A stretch of 55,798 nucleotides of DNA from NCBI GenBank assembly GCA_049601975.1, contig JBMYRC010000011.1, positions 1 through 55,798 on the forward strand. The letters are read 5' to 3'. The notes below the pieces were generated by a model. It searched no databases. It was not told the origin of the DNA and saw only the letters and a list, made by a program, of their open reading frames with translations. The DNA comes from UBA6544 sp049601975. Lineage in GTDB: Bacteria; Pseudomonadota; Alphaproteobacteria; UBA8366. Position numbers and translations under genes: made by a program. Each line of letters starts with the position of its first letter. Positions within the stretch are counted from its first letter, which is position 1. Positions 1-8,746 of this stretch are shown here, piece by piece.

Positions 1-267
1 GGTGGGCTCGGGCCGCTCACCGACTTGTTAAAAACGTTACTGAAACTCTGCTGCGAAGAAGCCAAGGTCGCTCCAAAATTAATTGCTTCCGCCGACGACC
101 TGGAACGCATCGCGGCCTCTGACAATGCTGACGTACCCGCGCTCAAGGGTTGGCGAAAAGAAGTTTTCGGAGAACGGGCTCTCGCCCTTAAGAGTGGTCG
201 CCTTGGTCTCACGGCCCAGGGTAAGAAGATACGACTGATCGACATTACCGACAGTGACGAAGGCTAA
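1..267 (+). CDS. rnd: Ribonuclease D, C-terminal fragment (5' end outside window)
   Basis: The reading frame is open from the first base of the window and ends at a TAA at 265-267, so only the last 88 residues of the protein are seen. They match the end of the C-terminal HRDC-type region of alphaproteobacterial RNase D as I remember it: a leucine-rich helix, then VAPKLIA, the DDLERIA stretch, and the closing GWRKEVFGERAL followed by a basic/hydrophobic tail. RNase D is a 3'-5' exoribonuclease that trims tRNA and other small RNA ends; its catalytic DEDD domain lies upstream of the window. The ppx-ppk pair next door is a frequent neighbour of rnd in alphaproteobacteria, which supports the call. 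The first in-frame start-like codon (25) is internal and is not a real start. Confidence 0.8.
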   Translation, partial: GGLGPLTDLLKTLLKLCCEEAKVAPKLIASADDLERIAASDNADVPALKGWRKEVFGERALALKSGRLGLTAQGKKIRLIDITDSDEG

Positions 268-274
268 CCACCCG

Positions 275-1291
275 ATGCTTCGGGCGATTGCATCACTATC
301 AATTCTTCTGACTATTTCACTGCTATCAGGCAGTGTGGCGGCGGACGCAGAACCGCAGGCATTTTCCTTGCCGGTGCAGTGTGGCTTTCCGGACGAGTGC
401 TACATCCAGTCTCATGTCGACCTAGATCCCAGCCCCAGTGCCGCCGACCACGCCTGCGGCATTAACACCTATAACGGCCACAAGGGCACTGACTTCCGCC
501 TGCGCAATCTGGACCTCATGGATCGGGGCGTGCCGGTCGTGGCGGCGGCGGCCGGCACCATAATACGGAAACGAGACGGTGTCCGCGACGTGCATATGGA
601 GCTCTTCGGTAAAAAATTGGCTTTCCATCGAGGTGCGGGCAACTTCGTCGTCATCGATCACGGCAACGAATGGAGGAGCCAGTACGCCCATATGCGGAAA
701 GGGAGTGTCGCGGTTCAACTTGGTATGAAGGTAAGAACCGGGCAACGCCTTGGCTTGGTCGGCCTTTCCGGCTTGACGGAATTTCCCCACTTGCACTTCG
801 AGATCAATCATTCCGGCCAAACCATTGACCCTTTCGTGGGCAAGGGCAACGGAAACGATTGCAAGGGTCCGAAGAACACTCTGTGGACGGGTGCGGCACT
901 CACCAAACTGCAATATCGAAAGTATTTTATAGTCGCGACTGGTTTCGCCGATACTCCGCTAAACCGGCAAGCTCTCCTTTATGGCCTGCATGTCCGCGAC
1001 CGTTTTTCGCGCAAAGCTCCAGCAATCGCCTTTCATGTAGATTTCGCTGGAGGGCGCACTGGGGACACATATTTGCTCCGCATCTTCGGCCCCGACGGCA
1101 AAGTCTTTGCGGAAAACCGAAAGCGCTTCGAGAAAGACGCGCAAATTAGATTTGATCTGGTCGGCAGAAAAATTGCTAAACGACCCGCTTGGCCGACCGG
1201 CACTTACCGTGGAGAGTTTGTATTATTTCGCGAGAAGGTCGGAAAACAGTCAATTTTACTGCGTCACGAACAAAGCATAACCGTTGAATAA
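275..1291 (+). CDS. M23-family peptidase (LytM-type), exported
   Basis: A 338-residue protein starting at ATG 275. It begins with a typical signal peptide: a short basic start, a hydrophobic core ISLLSGSVAA, and cleavage probably near residue 24. The peptidase M23 domain covers about residues 60-190: the HxxxD metal motif is HKGTDF (His69, Asp73), the second ligand motif is HLHFE (His172, His174), and a VVIDHGN strand lies between them. M23 enzymes are zinc endopeptidases that cut peptide cross-bridges of peptidoglycan in the periplasm. The last ~140 residues look like an added beta-rich domain with no name I can give. A GTG at 254 would overlap the rnd stop but adds nothing to the signal peptide, so ATG 275 is preferred. 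The gene converges on ppx with only 10 bases between stops. Confidence 0.82.
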   Translation: MLRAIASLSILLTISLLSGSVAADAEPQAFSLPVQCGFPDECYIQSHVDLDPSPSAADHACGINTYNGHKGTDFRLRNLDLMDRGVPVVAAAAGTIIRKRDGVRDVHMELFGKKLAFHRGAGNFVVIDHGNEWRSQYAHMRKGSVAVQLGMKVRTGQRLGLVGLSGLTEFPHLHFEINHSGQTIDPFVGKGNGNDCKGPKNTLWTGAALTKLQYRKYFIVATGFADTPLNRQALLYGLHVRDRFSRKAPAIAFHVDFAGGRTGDTYLLRIFGPDGKVFAENRKRFEKDAQIRFDLVGRKIAKRPAWPTGTYRGEFVLFREKVGKQSILLRHEQSITVE

Positions 1292-1301
1292 ACCGGCAAT
1301 G

Positions 1302-2834
1302 TTATGCTGTAGCCGCTTGAGGGGTAGGTTCATCGACAAACAATACTTGATAATCGCAATTGAGACTTTTCGCTAGCGCCCGGAACCGGCGTTCGACAAC
1401 ATCCCCGACCAGGATATCCGCATGTGCCGACAAAATCAGCATCAGACGATCACCTTCGCGCTCTAACCGACTGGCTTCCAACAGGCCAATTGCGCCGCCC
1501 GTTAAGGTGTAGGCGAGGCGCATCGCAAGACCGACCGCGCGTGCTTCGGCCATTTTCGCCGCGGTGAGCAATCTGTCGATTTTCCAGCGCCGAACGATGC
1601 CGTCCAAGGCTGAATGCCGCGACGCGACCGAAAGCGCCAACATTGCCCGTTCCTCATGAGTCAGGCCGACAAGCGGCATTCTCAAGATACGCAGGAATAC
1701 CTGTTCCGTACGGTAGTCCGGATGTTCCGACCACCCAATATCAGCCAAGTTTGCCGCTGCATGGCGCAGGCGCGCTTTCGCCGGCGTCTCTCCTTCAAAT
1801 ACGGGAGCCGTCCAATTCGCCAATATCTCGCCGTCGGATGTGCTCCGGCCCGCACGCCCAGCGACCTCTTGGGTCATGGCGATCAATGAATCCTGCATCT
1901 TCCGCCTTTTGGAAAGCCGGTCATACAAGCACCCTTCACGCAATCCATAAGCGCAGAAAACGAGGTTCTGAACCTGTGTCTTTTGGATCAGGCGTTCCAG
2001 CAGACGGGCCGCATAGGGCACGGAATCAATCCGTTGGCGGCTTAAGCCTTGCACGCCTTCCAAGGTATTTCGACTCAAATGGCCGACTAAACGGGTAAAT
2101 TCCAACGCCTCCGCCGCGCTCAGCGTATATTGCTGAATCACATGTATCGGATACCGCGCCTGATCCATATGTACACGCGCGAGCGCGCGCCACGCCCCAC
2201 CGACAGCGTAGAAGGATTGGCCTTCGAAAGTGTTCAACCAGTCGAGACCGGCCAAATGTTGATCGATAAAACGATCCGCGTCCGCCGTATCGACACTGGC
2301 ATCGCGGACGGCACGCAACGCGCCAAGTGGCAGCGTGGCTTTCTCCCGAAGTCGACCGTCACCGAGCCCCACCAACTCAACGCTACCGCCTCCAAGGTCA
2401 CCCATGATGCCGCAAGCGTCCGGAATTCCGGATAGCACTCCGTAGCCGGATAACTCCGCTTCGCGACCGCCGGAGACGACTTCGACCGTCAATCCACATT
2501 CCCGTTGGACACGGTCAACAAAAGCTTTCCCGTTGCTCGCTTCGCGCACTGCCGCGGTCGCGACCGCTTGCACGCGGCGTACCCTCATCGAATCCGTCAG
2601 TGCGACAAACCGATGCAGATAATTGAGCGCCATATCAATGTTCTCGGGCAACATCTTCCCATCGACATCAAGGCCGCGTCCTAATCCACAGATTACTTTT
2701 TCATTAAATACGGGAAGTGGCGCGCGTTTCGCGCCGTCATATACAACCAGCCGGATAGAGTTTGATCCAATATCGATGACGGCTACCGGGCCTTTGCGGT
2801 TCCCAGCTTTCTTGCCTCTCAATATGCAAGGCAC
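1302..2834 (-). CDS. ppx: Ppx/GppA exopolyphosphatase
   Basis: A 510-residue ASKHA-fold phosphatase. The N-terminal phosphate-binding loop AVIDIGSNSIRLVVYD is near residue 18, the second nucleotide/phosphate loop GDLGGGSVELV is near residue 145, and an HD-like helical C-terminal half follows residue ~310. The family removes terminal phosphate from polyphosphate and/or the 5' phosphate of pppGpp; sequence alone does not separate these activities. The start is GTG at 2832-2834, with GGAG eight bases upstream inside the end of ppk; the ppk stop is only 4 bases away, so the two are surely co-transcribed as ppk-ppx. Having the synthase and the hydrolase of polyphosphate in one operon means both are made together, and net flux must be set after translation. 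Confidence 0.93.
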   Translation of the reverse strand: MPCILRGKKAGNRKGPVAVIDIGSNSIRLVVYDGAKRAPLPVFNEKVICGLGRGLDVDGKMLPENIDMALNYLHRFVALTDSMRVRRVQAVATAAVREASNGKAFVDRVQRECGLTVEVVSGGREAELSGYGVLSGIPDACGIMGDLGGGSVELVGLGDGRLREKATLPLGALRAVRDASVDTADADRFIDQHLAGLDWLNTFEGQSFYAVGGAWRALARVHMDQARYPIHVIQQYTLSAAEALEFTRLVGHLSRNTLEGVQGLSRQRIDSVPYAARLLERLIQKTQVQNLVFCAYGLREGCLYDRLSKRRKMQDSLIAMTQEVAGRAGRSTSDGEILANWTAPVFEGETPAKARLRHAAANLADIGWSEHPDYRTEQVFLRILRMPLVGLTHEERAMLALSVASRHSALDGIVRRWKIDRLLTAAKMAEARAVGLAMRLAYTLTGGAIGLLEASRLEREGDRLMLILSAHADILVGDVVERRFRALAKSLNCDYQVLFVDEPTPQAATA

Positions 2835-2838
2835 GACA

Positions 2839-5013
2839 TTATCTCCACTGTAACGCCAATGGCATCATGGGACGGCATTTTTCAAGGGCACTGCCACGCC
2901 CCGATAAGCTGGGATTTGTCATGAAATAGATATGCGCGGAAAAATCATCCGGTCCTGAAGAAAGTCGCTCAAACGAGCCATCCGGTTGCATCTCCCAACT
3001 CTGCGCGATGTCATTCCTATTCGCAACCATCACCTGTTCGACAATCTGCTTTTTGACCGTCGGATTGTCGACGGGAATGAAGGTTTCAACCCGTCGGTGA
3101 AGATTTCGCGGCATCCAATCGGCCGACGATAGAAAGACCTTACAGACGGGTGACGGCAATTTCTCACCAGCGCCGAAACACACGATCCGGCTATGTTCCA
3201 AGAATCGCCCGACGATGCTTTTCACGCGAATATTATCCGACAATCCGGGCACACGCGGTCGTAGACAGCAAATACCGCGAATAAACAATTCAATCTCGAC
3301 GCCTGCACAGCTGGCATTGTAGAGCGCATCGATCACTTCGCCGTCGACCAAGGAATTCATCTTAGCCCAAATCGCCCCAGGCCGCCCAGCCTTGGCATGT
3401 TCTGCTTCTTCCTCAATGAGCCGTAATAATGTCGGCTTCAGAGTCGCGGGCGAGAATTCCAGCTTCTCCATTTGATCCGGCGTCGCATAACCCGTCATGT
3501 AATTGAACAGGCGCGCGGCGTCGCGGCCCAATGCTTCGTCGGAGGTAAAGAAGCTTAAATCCGTATAAACCCGAGCCGTGATCGGGTGGTAATTTCCCGT
3601 TCCAAAATGAACATATGTGCGTAGATCCGCCCCTTCGCGGCGGACGGCGAGCGAGACTTTCGCGTGTGTCTTCAGATCAATAAAGCCGTAGACGACCTGG
3701 ACGCCGGAGCGCTCCAAATCTCGGGCGAGCTGAATATTCGCTTCTTCGTCGAAACGCGCCTTCAACTCGATCAACGCGGTCACCGATTTGCCTGCTTCCG
3801 CCGCTTCGATGAGCGCTCCCACAATCGGTGAATCGTCGGAGGTTCGATACAGCGTCTGCTTGATCGCCACGACCGCTGGATCGCGGGTCGCCTGGCGCAG
3901 GAATTGGACGACGACGTCGAAACTCTCATACGGATGGTGGACTACAAAATCCTTAGCGCGAATTGCCGCGAAGATATCGCCGCCGTATTCTCGAACGCGT
4001 TCCGGAAACCGCACGTTCATTCGCCCGTATTGTAGGTCTCTACGCTCGTCCACAATAATTTGTTTGATATCGCCAATGCCAAGCATGCGACGGCGCGAGA
4101 AGACATGGGTAAATTCTCCGTCGAATTCATGCATCACAAATTGGCGAAATTCCTCGGGCATCTTTTCGTCAAAATCGAGCCGGATAATATGCCCCCGGCG
4201 GCGGCGCTTCAAAGCACTCTCGAACGTCCTAACCAAGTCTTCAGCTTCTTCATCGATCTCGACTTCGCTATCGCGGATGATCCGGAACATGCCGCAGCCC
4301 TTGACATCGAAACCGGGAAAAAGCCGATCCAAATTGAGATCAATGATGCCTTCCAGCGCGACAAATCGAATGTCCCGGCCCGGTAGTCGCACGAAACGAT
4401 CGATCTGGTGCGGGATGATGATCAGGCCTTTCATTTCCTTCTCATCCATCTCGCGCCGCAATTCGAGCGCGAAGACCACACTGCCATTTTGGATAAACGG
4501 GAACGGATGGGCGGGATCGACCGCAAGCGGTGTGATGACCGGGAAAACTTGCTTATCGAACCAGGATACAAGCCAGTCATGATCCTCGGCATTCAAATTG
4601 GCGGCATCGGCAACTTCGAGACCTGAGGCCTTACATTCCGCGAGCAGTTTAGCGAGACAATCATCTTGACTATCGAGCAGTTCAGAGACCTTCTCACGGA
4701 TTGCTTTCAATTGCTCCAATGGAGACATGCCGTCTTGGCTGCGTTCTGTAATGTCAGCGGCCACCTGTCCCGTCAGTCCAGCAGCCCGAACCATATAAAA
4801 CTCGTCCAGATTGCTGGCAGAAATCGATAGGAATCGCGCTCGCTCCAACAATGGATTAGCCGTGTTGTTGGCCTCCGCCAGTACGCGCATGTTGAATTCC
4901 AGCCACGACAATTCGCGGTTAATAAACCGTTCACTCGACGTCAAATCAATCCTTGGCGTCGCAGCTTGCATCTCCTGCGTTTCGCGCCGCGTCAATTGTT
5001 GTGGCTGCAACAT
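2839..5013 (-). CDS. ppk: Polyphosphate kinase 1
   Basis: PPK1 reversibly moves the gamma phosphate of ATP onto a growing polyphosphate chain via a phospho-histidine. The 724-residue protein shows all four PPK1 domains: an N-terminal helical domain with FINRELSWLEFN, the head domain, and two phospholipase-D-like C-terminal domains. The THAK motif (His450) corresponds to the autophosphorylated His435 of E. coli PPK, and YVHFGTGNYH holds the second conserved histidine (His469). LIELKARFDEEANI and the late RRVETFIPV stretch are also typical. ATG 5013 is chosen over a TTG at 5055 because AAGGA lies about 10 bases upstream and conserved sequence starts only ~25 residues later. It is the first gene of ppk-ppx, divergent from the sixA-like gene with 134 bases between starts. 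Confidence 0.95.
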   Translation of the reverse strand: MLQPQQLTRRETQEMQAATPRIDLTSSERFINRELSWLEFNMRVLAEANNTANPLLERARFLSISASNLDEFYMVRAAGLTGQVAADITERSQDGMSPLEQLKAIREKVSELLDSQDDCLAKLLAECKASGLEVADAANLNAEDHDWLVSWFDKQVFPVITPLAVDPAHPFPFIQNGSVVFALELRREMDEKEMKGLIIIPHQIDRFVRLPGRDIRFVALEGIIDLNLDRLFPGFDVKGCGMFRIIRDSEVEIDEEAEDLVRTFESALKRRRRGHIIRLDFDEKMPEEFRQFVMHEFDGEFTHVFSRRRMLGIGDIKQIIVDERRDLQYGRMNVRFPERVREYGGDIFAAIRAKDFVVHHPYESFDVVVQFLRQATRDPAVVAIKQTLYRTSDDSPIVGALIEAAEAGKSVTALIELKARFDEEANIQLARDLERSGVQVVYGFIDLKTHAKVSLAVRREGADLRTYVHFGTGNYHPITARVYTDLSFFTSDEALGRDAARLFNYMTGYATPDQMEKLEFSPATLKPTLLRLIEEEAEHAKAGRPGAIWAKMNSLVDGEVIDALYNASCAGVEIELFIRGICCLRPRVPGLSDNIRVKSIVGRFLEHSRIVCFGAGEKLPSPVCKVFLSSADWMPRNLHRRVETFIPVDNPTVKKQIVEQVMVANRNDIAQSWEMQPDGSFERLSSGPDDFSAHIYFMTNPSLSGRGSALEKCRPMMPLALQWR

Positions 5014-5147
5014 TCCTTCTTCGTCCTTCCAAGATTGCCAACGGCGTATAGGCAACCAAGATCACTATCCAATGCATCTGTCGAGGTAGCGTTTTGGTGA
5101 CATTTCGTTTTCTAACGCGGCCACCCTAACATAGCCAAGGGATTCAT

Positions 5148-5657
5148 ATGATCACGCTACATCTCCTACGCCATGCTAAAGCAAAATCCGCGCCGGAGTT
5201 AAGAGATATTGACCGCCCCTTAGCGGAACGGGGCCATCGCGATGCGGATTCCATGGGGCAACGCCTCGCTGAATGGGCTGTAAATCCAGCGCTCATACTA
5301 TGCTCTTCCGCACAACGCGCCCGAGAAACCTTGGCTGGCATTCTCCCCCATTTGAGCGGAAGCCGTACAATTGAGATCGAGGAAGGATTATACAATTTCG
5401 ACCAAGACATTGTATTTAAAAGAGTTTCCGAATCTACAAGCGACGACACCACAATTCTTGTCATTGGCCACAACCCAGCATTAGAGCAATTAACCGGATA
5501 TCTGGCCGCCGATGGCGTTCCCTCCGCCATGCGACAATTGAACACTAAATTTCCAACCTGCGCCCTGGCCACACTGGAATTTACCTTGAACGATTGGGCG
5601 TCAATCGGGCCCAAAACTGGTCTATTGATACGTCTTTCCATACCGGCAGAAAATTAA
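5148..5657 (+). CDS. SixA-like phosphohistidine phosphatase (histidine phosphatase superfamily)
   Basis: A 169-residue protein with the RHG/RHA signature at the very start (LLRHAKA, His9 predicted as the phospho-acceptor), a CSSAQRARET helix with the second active-site arginine, and a VIGHNPALE motif holding the second catalytic histidine. Its small size and lack of insertions fit the SixA branch, whose E. coli member dephosphorylates His-phosphorylated proteins such as the nitrogen-PTS carrier NPr. Whether that is the target here is unknown. It is divergent from ppk and is followed by a small hairpin and then the dead permease, so it appears to be a single-gene transcription unit. Confidence 0.85.
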   Translation: MITLHLLRHAKAKSAPELRDIDRPLAERGHRDADSMGQRLAEWAVNPALILCSSAQRARETLAGILPHLSGSRTIEIEEGLYNFDQDIVFKRVSESTSDDTTILVIGHNPALEQLTGYLAADGVPSAMRQLNTKFPTCALATLEFTLNDWASIGPKTGLLIRLSIPAEN

Positions 5658-5670
5658 AAAGCATGGAAAC

Positions 5671-5687
5671 TTGCGGCGATGCCGCAA
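5671..5687. repeat. Perfect 7-bp hairpin after the sixA-like gene
   Basis: TTGCGGC (5671-5677), a 3-base loop, then GCCGCAA (5681-5687). It sits 14 bases after the sixA-like stop codon. No clear T-tract follows on either strand, so this is at best a weak or eroded terminator; it may also protect the mRNA end. Confidence 0.4.
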
Positions 5688-5747
5688 AATGTGAAATTTC
5701 CCTGCACTCATCCGCATCCAGACAAGCTTAGGTTCCGTTACGCTCAT

Positions 5748-6700
5748 ATGCTCGCATATAACATTCGCCGCTTTGTCTATCTGATCCCGGTTCTGTTCAT
5801 CCTAACCGTCGTTGTATTCCTCTTCGGACAGCTTCTACCGGGCGACATTATCGACATTATGATCGGTGAGGAGGATGTCGAGGGTCCGGAAGTACGCATC
5901 GCGTTGACCAAATAACTAGGCCTCGATCAGCCGCTATACGCGCAATAGGTAAATTGGATCGGACGGGTTTTGCAAGGCGACCTCGGCAAATCCCTGATCA
6001 CTCGGCGTGACGTCAGCCTGGAATTGTTCGATCGTATCCCCGCGACCGCCTATCTCGCGATCACCGGGATGATATTGTCGATGTTGATCTCTATTCCCAT
6101 CGGCACCTTAGCGGCACTCAAACGAAATAGCTGTATCGATAATGCAATCCAAAGCATGGCGCTTATCGGCATTTCGATACTGGAGTTTTGGTTCGCGATC
6201 ATTGCAATCCTTGCCTTTTCCCTACACCTCGGCTGACTGCCGTCATCGGGATATACCAGCCCACTCAAAAACCTATGGGAGAGCCTCGTCTATCTCCTCC
6301 TGCCCGCCCATCGCGATCGGCTTCCGGCAGGCGCGGCCTTACGACCCGTCTGACCCGCTCCAGCATGCTGGACGAGATGAACAAGGAATATGGCGATACC
6401 GCACGCTCGCTCAGCTTCGGCGAAGGTAAGGTCATTTATAATTACACCCTGCGCAACGCGATGATCCCAACCTTGACGATTAGCGGGCTGCAATTCGCCG
6501 ATCTATTGGGGGACACTGTGGTTTTGGAGGCGATCTTTGCATGGCCAGGGATTGGGCGGGTCATCTTTGAAGCGATCATCCAGCGCAATTATCCGATGAT
6601 CCAGTCCGGCATCTTGGTCTTGGGGTTCTTCGTCGTCATTACCAACCTGGTCGTTGACATCGCCTACCGAACCTTGAACCCGCGCGTTGAGCTGAATTAA
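5748..6700 (+). pseudogene. Dead DppB/OppB-type ABC transporter permease
   Basis: Read across frames, this is a complete (~317 residue) inner-membrane permease of the dipeptide/oligopeptide ABC importer family. The N-terminal TM helix (NIRRFVYLIPVLFILTVVVF) starts at ATG 5748; QGDLGKSLITRR, the TM helices, then LTTRLTRSSMLDEMN, LRNAMIPTLTISGLQFADLL and FAWPGIGR follow in order. It is broken by TAA at 5913-5915, TAG at 5946-5948 and TGA at 6234-6236, the last where relatives have Trp in HLGWLPSSGY. Two reading-frame changes follow, near 6300 and 6335. The conserved cytoplasmic EAA-like loop is also altered (DTARSLSFGEG). No partner permease, ATPase or binding protein is nearby, so this is an orphan relic. 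Three stops plus two frameshifts make sequencing error an unlikely full explanation. Confidence 0.92.
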
Positions 6701-7896
6701 ATAACGGCTCGGTCCCGCAGCGATTCAATCTCCGACACGCCATAGCCAATTTCCGTCAACACCGCCTCAGTGTCCGCGCCGACCAGCGGTGGCGGAAAGT
6801 CAGCGCCAGTCTCCTCACCGGATACCTTGAAGGGAGTATTCGTATACGGCAACGCTCTGCCGTCCATCGGCGACCGGGTCTCACCGAACAATTGGCGATG
6901 GGCAAGCTGAGAGTCGGAAAGCACGTCTGGCAACTGCAAAACCGCCGCCGCGGGCACAGCGGCCGCGGCAAAACGTTTCTCCCAATTCGCCGCCGTATCT
7001 TCGGACAAAGCCGCTCGTAACTCCTGCAGACATTCCGTTTGGTGCTGCAGGCGCGCTTCGAGTGTTGAGAAACGACTATCCTCACCCATCTCCGGCCGCC
7101 CGATCACGTTCCAGACCTTCGCTGTCTGCGCTTCAATCGCAGGCATCAACAACAATACACCGTCTTTCGTCGGATGAGTGTCTGCGACAGGATTACCTGA
7201 CAATGAACGGCTACCCATAAGCGCCGGCTCGAAACCGAACGCCGTTTGCAGCAAATTCGGCGAAGTGAGCGACGCGCCCACATCTTGCATGGAGAGGTCG
7301 ATCATCGCGCCCTCGCCGGTCCGCTCACGCTTGAACAAGGCGCCCGCAATCGCAAACGCCCCGGTGATTGCCGCCGCCATATCGACAACAATCGCACCGA
7401 CCCGCATTGGCCCCGTCTCCGCTGTCCCATTGACCGCCATCATGCCGGAAAGCGCCTGTACGGTCGGGTCGTAGGCAGCTGATTGCGAGCGCGGTCCGGT
7501 TTGCCCGAACCCCGTCACGGCGCAATAGATGAGCTTCGGATTTACCGCCCGCAGGTCGTCCCAGCCATATCCCATGCGGTCCATGGTATCAGCCTTAAAG
7601 TTCTCAACCACGACGTCGGCGTCCTTCACCAGGCGATGAATCACTTTCTTTGCGTCCGGATGTTTCAGGTCGAGGGTTATGGAGCGTTTGCCCGCATTGG
7701 CGCTCAGATAAATAGCGGAATATTTAGCGGCCTGAAGCCCGTCATCCAGTGGATACATCTGACGGCCTTGATCGCCGATGCCCGGCTGTTCGATCTTTAC
7801 GACATCCGCGCCCATAAGCGCTAATTGGTATGTGGCGAACGGACCGGCAATCGCCTGGGTAAAATCAATTACCCGCACACCTTCGAAGGTTCGCAT
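6697..7896 (-). CDS. CaiB/BaiF (class III) CoA-transferase
   Basis: A 399-residue family III CoA-transferase, which moves CoA between carboxylic acids through a covalent aspartyl intermediate. The N-terminal GVRVIDFTQAIAGPFATYQL, the GADVVKIEQPG motif, KRSITLDLKHPDA, VVVENFKADTMDRMG, and the YDPTVQALSG stretch containing the expected catalytic Asp are all present, in family order and at normal family length. ATG 7896 is preferred over the upstream codon at 7935 because it matches the usual family start and has a G-rich ribosome site (AGGGGGACGGG) just upstream. Substrate unknown; homologues act on carnitine, oxalate, bile acids, succinate and many others. Its stop codon overlaps the last codon of the dead permease on the other strand, so it has no room for a terminator of its own. 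Confidence 0.9.
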   Translation of the reverse strand: MRTFEGVRVIDFTQAIAGPFATYQLALMGADVVKIEQPGIGDQGRQMYPLDDGLQAAKYSAIYLSANAGKRSITLDLKHPDAKKVIHRLVKDADVVVENFKADTMDRMGYGWDDLRAVNPKLIYCAVTGFGQTGPRSQSAAYDPTVQALSGMMAVNGTAETGPMRVGAIVVDMAAAITGAFAIAGALFKRERTGEGAMIDLSMQDVGASLTSPNLLQTAFGFEPALMGSRSLSGNPVADTHPTKDGVLLLMPAIEAQTAKVWNVIGRPEMGEDSRFSTLEARLQHQTECLQELRAALSEDTAANWEKRFAAAAVPAAAVLQLPDVLSDSQLAHRQLFGETRSPMDGRALPYTNTPFKVSGEETGADFPPPLVGADTEAVLTEIGYGVSEIESLRDRAVI

Positions 7897-7961
7897 CACC
7901 CGTCCCCCTATCCGCGACGCGGCAGGCAAAACCATGCCGCCCGCCGCATCCGCGATTTCAC

Positions 7962-8741
7962 TTAGAACGTACTGTTGAACGCGCCACCGTCGAGCAACAG
8001 GTTCTGGCCGACGATGAAGCCGGATTTAGCGCTGCACAGAAATGCACAGGCATCACCGAATTCGGCCGGGTCGCCAGCACGCCCCGATGGGTTCTGGCTG
8101 TTCCGGATCGCCAGCATTTCATCGAAGCTCTTACCAGCTGCGTCTGCCTGCACCTGAATGTTCGAATGAAACCGGTCAGTGGCGAACGGTCCCGGTAAAA
8201 TATTGTTGATAGTTACGTTATGGACCGCGGTTTTCCGGGAAATGCCCGCACAGAAACCGGTAAGGCCCGCGCGCGCGCCATTGGAGAGGCCGAGGATATC
8301 GATGGGCGACTTCACCGCCGCCGATGTAATATTAATGATGCGACCGAACTTCCGCTCGATCATGCCATCCACAACCGCTTTGATCAGGAAAATTCCCGTC
8401 AGCATGTTGGCGTCGACCGCCTTAATCCAATCGTCACGATCCCAGTTGCGGAAGTCGCCAGGAGGCGGGCCACCCGCGTTGTTGATCAGAATATCGGGCG
8501 CGGGACAGGCAGCAAGCACGTTCGCACGCCCATCCTCGGTCGTGATATCACAGGCGACGGGTGTGACTGTTACGCCAGTCTCTTGCGCGATCTCCGCCGC
8601 CGTCGCATTAAGCGTTTCGGCCGTGCGGCTGTTGATCACAAGATCGACACCTTCGCGCGCTAGTGACAATGCGGAGGCTTTTCCAAGCCCTTTTGACGCC
8701 GCGCATACGATGGCTTTCTTACCAGACAATCCAAGGTCCAT
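7962..8741 (-). CDS. Atypical short-chain dehydrogenase/reductase (BKR-like), changed catalytic motif
   Basis: A 259-residue Rossmann protein: KKAIVCAASKGLGKASAL is the dinucleotide loop, with AASKGLG instead of TGxxxGIG. ILINNAGGPPPGDF is the NNAG motif, IINITSAAVKS holds the serine, and the C-terminal IVGQNLLLDGGAF is typical of FabG-like SDRs. The usual YxxxK is absent: the aligned stretch is LGLSNGARAGLTGF, with Leu for Tyr and Arg for Lys. This fits an SDR subgroup described as resembling beta-ketoacyl reductases but lacking perfect cofactor and tetrad motifs. Reaction unknown. ATG 8741 is chosen because GGGGAGGA lies 10 bases upstream; a TTG at 8750 overlaps the hdaA stop but is too close to that site. 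It is the last gene of the DUF2066-pgsA-perM-hdaA run. Confidence 0.85.
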   Translation of the reverse strand: MDLGLSGKKAIVCAASKGLGKASALSLAREGVDLVINSRTAETLNATAAEIAQETGVTVTPVACDITTEDGRANVLAACPAPDILINNAGGPPPGDFRNWDRDDWIKAVDANMLTGIFLIKAVVDGMIERKFGRIINITSAAVKSPIDILGLSNGARAGLTGFCAGISRKTAVHNVTINNILPGPFATDRFHSNIQVQADAAGKSFDEMLAIRNSQNPSGRAGDPAEFGDACAFLCSAKSGFIVGQNLLLDGGAFNSTF

Positions 8742-8746
8742 TTCTT

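Noticed and set aside
3788..4582. 264-codon open frame on the plus strand inside ppk
   Set aside because: It is antisense to a certain, highly conserved gene; the protein is Ser/Arg-rich with no family pattern, typical of a shadow frame.
5679..6700. Four short separate membrane proteins in the permease region
   Set aside because: Joined in order they form one known permease; none has its own good start and ribosome site except the first.
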